Made by a program: the position numbers and the translations under genes
Shown: piece after piece, positions 58,531-64,000 of the stretch
Layout: every line of letters begins with the position of its first letter
Position numbering within the stretch: the stretch's first letter is position 1
Assembly: GCF_051020955.1 (NCBI RefSeq)
Contig: NC_135016.1
Span: 13,100,001-13,164,000, forward strand
Reading direction: 5' to 3'
Length of the DNA: 64,000 bases
Source: Megalopta genalis
Taxonomy: Eukaryota > Arthropoda > Insecta > Hymenoptera > Halictidae
Notes under the pieces: model-generated
What the model was told of the DNA's origin: nothing
The model's database searches: none
The model's input: the letters and a program-made list of their open reading frames with translations, nothing else

Positions 58531-61080
58531 AGAAATTTAATAAAACTTCTTAAATTAATATCTCTGGGATTTAAAGAAAATGTTGGAATTAAACTATAAT
58601 AAGCCTTAACCGTTTTCTGACAGTTCAATAAAAATTACAAATTTTAATTGTTTATCAGAATTTTGATATTCGAGTAACAATTTATAAACTCTGGAACAAA
58701 ATGGATTCACGCCCTACAGTAAAATAATTAAATTTGTTAAATATAAAATATATTTCTCTTGCACATCTGTCATATTTGTTTAAATAAACCGACAACATTG
58801 AAGCTATCGTTTACGATTCAAATATTAGAATGAAGCAGTTGGATTTCTGCTGCACTCAAGTTTGACCTCGAAAAATGGAAGTCACAGGAGCAGAGCCATC
58901 GAAGCAGAGAAACGAGTTATCCCATTCGCTTTGAAATAGCCGGAAATAGGATTCGGAATAAATTACGCGCGGTTACTCGAACGATTCCTCGAACCGTATG
59001 AACTATGTGATATTTAACCCCTCGGCCGCTTTATCAGAACGGTTTAATCCTGTAAAAAGGGTCGAAGAGCTTGGCACGTTAAATCATTCCACCCACACCG
59101 CTTTATCAAATATGAGTCATTCATTTCGCGGGATTCGAGAAGAAATAGAACATTACGATCGACCGTGGCGATTAGCTTATGCAAACTGTGCTACACCTTT
59201 GAACCTGCCGCCATTAATATCCAATTGGCACTGATCAATATCTCAGAATTTTCGATTTGTTTCGATGGCAATATTAGCGAGGTTGGTCTTCAAACAATTA
59301 ACCTGTTAACTAGGAAAGACGACTTCATTCGTCAGTCGTATTTTTGGTAATTACTTTTCAGAAACTTTCCAGTTTCTTCTGAATTTAATGCATCATTTGA
59401 TTGCCCGACAATGATTTTTTATGAAAAATAAAATTTGTCTGCTTAGATTATCATATACAGAAGTCTAATAAAAATGTATTCCCTCTGTTAACAAGTTGAG
59501 CAAGTAGGAAATAATTTAATAATAATTTTTAACTCTTCAAATGCTTTCATTGTTCTATTTTTCACATGTCGTATTTTTTACCACGATCGCGACAAAATTG
59601 TTATTATATAATTTTCTTCGTACTTTGTTACAACATAATTAAACATAATAAACATAACATGTTATTAAAGATTTAGTCGTTTAGAGAAGTTAGTTTTAAT
59701 ATTTAGTTAATTTGAACAAGACCAGAATTATAGCATAATATATTTACTATATATATATAGCAATATAACAAATATTTGGTAGTGGATATTACTAAAAAGT
59801 ATTTATTCAGAAATCCTTACTTATTAATAAATACACGCACATTATACGTACTATGCTTTTAAAAATTTTAAAGTAATCACAAGTTTTATGTCGACGTTAG
59901 CAGTGTCATTCAGATTTGACAAAGGGTTAGTACCAGTAATAAAAATAATAATATTTACATGTGAACTATTGGGTTTAGTTTCAGGTTTAAATTAATCTGG
60001 TTTAATCAAGTTTAAATTATATTTAAGGGTAATAGATATAGTATGTATATGGGATTGATATATTTATATTTTTCTGACAATAGCATTTATTTATACATTT
60101 CTCAATTTAAAATGATTTTTTGAAGAAAACTAATGAATGCATTTACGACATGTGCAGAATCTTCGAATACAAAATGTGAATATTAACTAACGTTAATAAT
60201 TTATTTAATGTTACTGTTATATAAAAAATCATCTAGTTCCTAAAAGAATTGTTTTCCTTATTTTGACTTTTATGAAGTAATTTATGGCAATGAATGTTTG
60301 AATATTGGTCATTCTACAGCATACGTCTTGTAAAACATGATTTATTTACTTCTCCTCGCGTATGTTAAATAAAATGTCATATAATTTGTTGTCGGAACGA
60401 CGGTATCCTAGATAAGAAATAATTTTCACGAATTTTCAAATGATTTTCTGGTGACGATCGCTATAAATCATGTACAGTGCGTAACAGTATTAAAGTTTAA
60501 GCTTCTTCTGTCACAATAAATTTCATTAACAACCGAAAAGTTTAATGAAATTATATATTTTGCTTGTGTGTGTCAAGCGCGCTCGCGATACGTATTCATA
60601 AATTAGCGTACACCTGACTCTATTATGCCGCCTATCGCCGTTGCAGTTCATTATTGACATATAATCAATGAGCTGCAATGACGTATGCACGTGCGTATAC
60701 CTACACGTACGTGCACATACACACGCTCAGAACGGCTAACCTCACCGACAAAAACTGAAAACTCCAGTAATTTAAAACCGGGCTGAAATCGTTTTACGTG
60801 TTATTAATTTACGATCAATTGATGATCGATTGTTCAGACGAGGGGTTAAATCATTTCAGATTTCGCTGTTAACCTGTTCAATCAAATAAAAAAAAAACGA
60901 AATAATTTCATCGTATATTACTGAGTTCATTGTTTAAATTCTTTCAAGCTTCATTACAATTTGTTTTTAGATAAGAGCTATCGAAAACAATGTAGATAAT
61001 TGTTATTAAAAACTCCTAGTGTATCTTGATTTAAAGCAACGAATAAATGTTCAAAGAATAAACATATCAGAAAATTAATG
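58531..61080. other. AT-rich unique DNA
   Basis: No gene was recognised. A small hairpin (TTGCAGTTCATT / AATGAGCTGCAA, 60641-60678) lies in an otherwise GC-richer patch at 60560-60760. Confidence 0.3.
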
Positions 61081-62660
61081 TTTAGTTTTATATGAATTGT
61101 GAACAACTTTAAAATTTCTGAACAACGCATGGACATATTAATAATTTCTGAATAATTATAGAATGTGTTCAAAATATTTGAACAATGTGTGAACATTTTT
61201 ATAATTTATGGACGATGTGAACGATGTGAATTGTTGAACATGTTCAAAATATCTGAACAATGCATGAACGTCTCCATAATTTCTGAAGGATATATGAACA
61301 TCTCCATAATTTCTGAGCAATATACGAACTATTTGATTTGTTAACAATATCGGGACTTTTATATTTCTGAACATCTTTAAAATTCACGAACGATGTGTGA
61401 ACATCTTCATAATTTCTGAACAATTGTTGAACGTATTAAAAATATCTGAACAATGCATGAACGTCTCCATAATTTCTGAAGGATATATGAACATCTCCAT
61501 AATTTCTGAGCAATATACGAACTATTTGATTTATTAACAATATCGGGACTTTTATATTTCTGAACATTTTTAAAATTGACGAACGATGTGTGAATATCTA
61601 CATAATTTCTGAGCAATTGTTGAACGTATTAAAAATATCTGAACAATGCATGAGCGTCTCCATAATTTCTGAACGATTTATGAACATCTCCATAATTTCT
61701 GGACAATATACGAACCTTTTTATTTATTAACAATATCGGGACTTTTATATTTCTGAACATTTTTAAAATTGACGAACGATGTGTGAATATCTACATAATT
61801 TCTGAACAATTGTTGAACGTATTAAAAATATCTGAACAATGCATGAACGTCTCCATAATTTCTGAAGGATATATGAACATCTCCATAATTTCTGAGCAAT
61901 ATACGAACTATTTGATTTATTAACAATATCGGGACTTTTATATTTTTGAACATCTTTAAAATTCACGAACGATGTGTGAACATCTTCATAATTTCTGAAC
62001 AATTGTTGAACGTATTAAAAATATCTGAACAATGCATGAGCGTCTCCATAATTTCTGAACGATATATGAACATCTCCATAATTTCTTAACAATATACGAA
62101 CTTTTTGATTTATTAACAACGTCGGGACTTTTATATTTCTGAACATTTTTAAAATTGACGAACGATGTGTGAATATCTACATAATTTCTGAGCAATTGTT
62201 GAACGTGTTAAAAATATCTGAACAATGCATGAACGTCTCCATAATTTCTGAACGATATACGAACCATTTTATTTATTAACAATATCGGGACTTTTATATT
62301 TCTGAACATTTTTAAAATTGACGAACGATGTGTGAATATCTACATAATTTCTGAGCAATTGTTGAACGTGTTAAAAATATCTGAACAATGCATGAACGTC
62401 TCCATAATTTCTGAGCAATATACGAACTATTTGATTTATTAACAATATCGGGACTTTTATATTTCTGAACATCTTTAAAATTCACGAACGATGTGTGAAC
62501 ATCTTCATAATTTCTGAACAATTGTTGAACGTATTAAAAATATCTGAACAATGTACGAACGTCTCCATAATTTCCGGAAGATATCTGAACGTCTCCATAA
62601 TTTCTGAACTTCTTCATTTCTGAACACCATTAAAATTCATTAACTCCGTATGAACATGTT
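61080..62660 (+). repeat. 193/163 bp higher-order tandem array on a 30 bp monomer
   Basis: The marker TCGGGAC occurs at 61350, 61543, 61736, 61929, 62122, 62285 and 62448: four steps of 193 bp, then two of 163. Each large unit contains several ~30 bp monomers (GAACAATGCATGAACGTCTC plus CATAATTTCT). The shorter units lack exactly one 30 bp monomer. On the minus strand a monomer equals ten codons, so open frames of about 69-79 codons recur (QKLWRCSYI, QKLWRRSCIVQ). They are interrupted and probably not translated. Confidence 0.93.
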
Positions 62661-62999
62661 TACATAGACGTCAGAATAATTTCTGAATATCTCAAATGCA
62701 TATGCTACTGTACCTACGAGCAAACCGAGCGTCACAGATGACGAACGTTCGTACGGCATCCAAACACTTTACGTAGACAGGCGCCCGTTAAAAATTCATT
62801 TCACGTAAGCCATCCATATTCATGCGATCGGCGATAGTAAAATGTCTGTTCGTCGAGCATAAGCAGGAATTGTAAGTTCCGTCGGCTATTAAATTTCTCG
62901 ACGTCGGATAGATCACCGTTTAGCCGGGGCACAGAAGAAACACAGAGTGATTTAATTTGAAAGCGTTCCCGGTTTGAATAGGATTTGAAATTCACGATT

Positions 63000-63460
63000 T
63001 CATCCGGAATCGTTCCAATCGAACGGGTGTCAGTATCGATAATACCAGACGTCGCCGTCCATCTTTCTTCGAGCCGTCGCCGTCGGTGGAGTTACTTCTC
63101 TTCCTCTCTCGCTGTCCCTGCATGTAACTTCCTTCCTCTGAATTTTCGTTTTCCTCCTATCATTCGTTTTTTCTCTCCGCCGTTTTATCCCTGTTCCTCT
63201 GTCACATAAAGATTCACATTTCTTCCTGCCTTATTCCATTTCACCTACCAAGACCCCTTGGCTGCCACCATCTTTTCCTCCAATCGCGTCGTCTTCCCCG
63301 CCGCACTTTTTCTCCCGGTTTGTTGGTGTGTCGCGATAAATTTCTCTCGCTCTTCATTACTTTGTTCCTTTGTCTTTCGTGCTCCCCCTTCGGTTCGATC
63401 TCTATGACACATAAATCGCTGGACACTGATACTACCATGTTTAACGCTATGTATTTTTCC
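63000..63460. other. Pyrimidine-rich, GC-richer segment
   Basis: The plus strand is rich in C and T (CTCTTCCTCTCTCGCTGTCC, TTTTCCTCCTATCATTCG). Short frames have no recognisable motif. Confidence 0.35.
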
Positions 63461-63539
63461 CTATTTTTTTGTACTGTACCTACAGCGGTGTGGATAATCA
63501 GAAGCTCGAAGCAACTATTACATTTTTGCTGATATTTAA

Positions 63540-64000
63540 ATAAATACTTAACGAAGTATCGTATATATATATCAGAAATAATAGAAAATAGTATATTAAG
63601 ATATTATATTTGTATACTTCCATATTTAGAATTAATAGAAAATAATGTATATTATAATATCGTATTTGTATAATTCAGTAATAGAACTAATATAAAATAA
63701 TATATATTAAGATATTGTACTTGTATATTTCTATATTAAAAATAATAGGAAATAATATATTAAAATTTCATATTTGTACATTTTTTAATTAGAAATAATA
63801 GAAAATAATATACATTGAAAAGTCACATTTGTATATTTCTATATTAAATATAATAAAAAATATTATATTAGAATTTCATATTTGTATATATTTTTATATT
63901 GGAAATAATAAAAAATAATACGTTGAAATGTTATATGTATAAATTTCTATATTAAATATAATAGTAATTAATTAATTAATAGTAATATAATAATTATATT
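63540..64000 (+). repeat. Degenerate AT-rich tandem repeat, cut by window end
   Basis: Units of roughly 50-60 bp with AGAAATAATAGAAAATAAT and ATTTGTATATTTCTATATT. The start AATACTTAACGAAGTATC resembles the inverse of 18205-18225 (GATACTTCGTTAAGTATT), suggesting a dispersed repeat. Confidence 0.7.

Noticed and set aside
60636..60683. Short hairpin TTGCAGTTCATT / AATGAGCTGCAA
   Set aside because: The stem is only 12-17 bp, too short for a pre-miRNA and not linked to any other signal.
61407..62521. Recurring 69-79 codon minus-strand frames with ten-residue repeats
   Set aside because: They follow from a 30 bp monomer, stop at every large unit, and lack a start context or conservation evidence.

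Overview
The window looks like intergenic or intronic DNA from an insect. It is AT-rich and has no complete protein-coding gene that I can recognise. Hymenoptera (ant or bee) is my best guess, because the mix is mariner, Tc1-like and TTAA-flanked piggyBac-type elements in an AT-rich background broken by CpG-rich islands. That guess is inference, not proof. No rRNA, credible tRNA, CRISPR array or bacterial-type operon was seen.

Nearly all recognisable coding sequence is dead transposon: three mariner transposase tails (1-571, 7906-8468, 44144-44732), two rearranged Tc1-like composites (12558-14064, 31431-32594), a Ty1/copia reverse transcriptase remnant (30510-30770), a short non-LTR reverse transcriptase piece (52683-52787) and a probable piggyBac-like element with an N-terminal transposase remnant (53463-54497). 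Around these lie many non-autonomous inverted-repeat elements: TTAA-type MITEs (904-1244, 43967-44787, 49938-50152), a 1.37 kb element with 20 bp ends (1260-2631), a long-arm palindrome (3596-3931), three copies of a TGAGCC-ended MITE (5206, 7649, 20251), and diffuse families ending in CTGCGGAT or CAGTAATTTCTCCC.

The second layer is tandem repeats: 105 bp x 10 (16301-17355), a 300 bp duplication (10745-11344), 184 bp x 2 (20561-20930), 289 bp x 1.8 (24231-24750), 32 bp x 9 (33886-34173), 125 bp (about 40380-41090), 116 bp x 3 (45890-46280), 159 bp (57790-58530), and a 193/163 bp higher-order array built on 30 bp subunits (61080-62660). There is also a 1.1 kb purine-rich GA tract (26070-27200).

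The third layer is a set of GC/CpG-richer islands (4080-5050, 8560-9700, 14170-14830, 17360-17720, 25690-26050, 36480-36960, 41100-41870, 45150-45700, 52250-52680, 54640-55130, 63000-63460). They are the most likely places for host exons, promoters or conserved regulatory DNA, but no protein could be assigned to them. Two carry TATA-box-like sites (9031, 17678).

The most interesting structures are: the two Tc1 composites that share one identical inversion breakpoint and the same nonsense codon, which suggests that an inverted, hairpin-forming derivative multiplied as a unit; a mariner nested in a piggyBac-type MITE with both target-site duplications readable; and the 105 bp array enclosed by inverted repeat arms.
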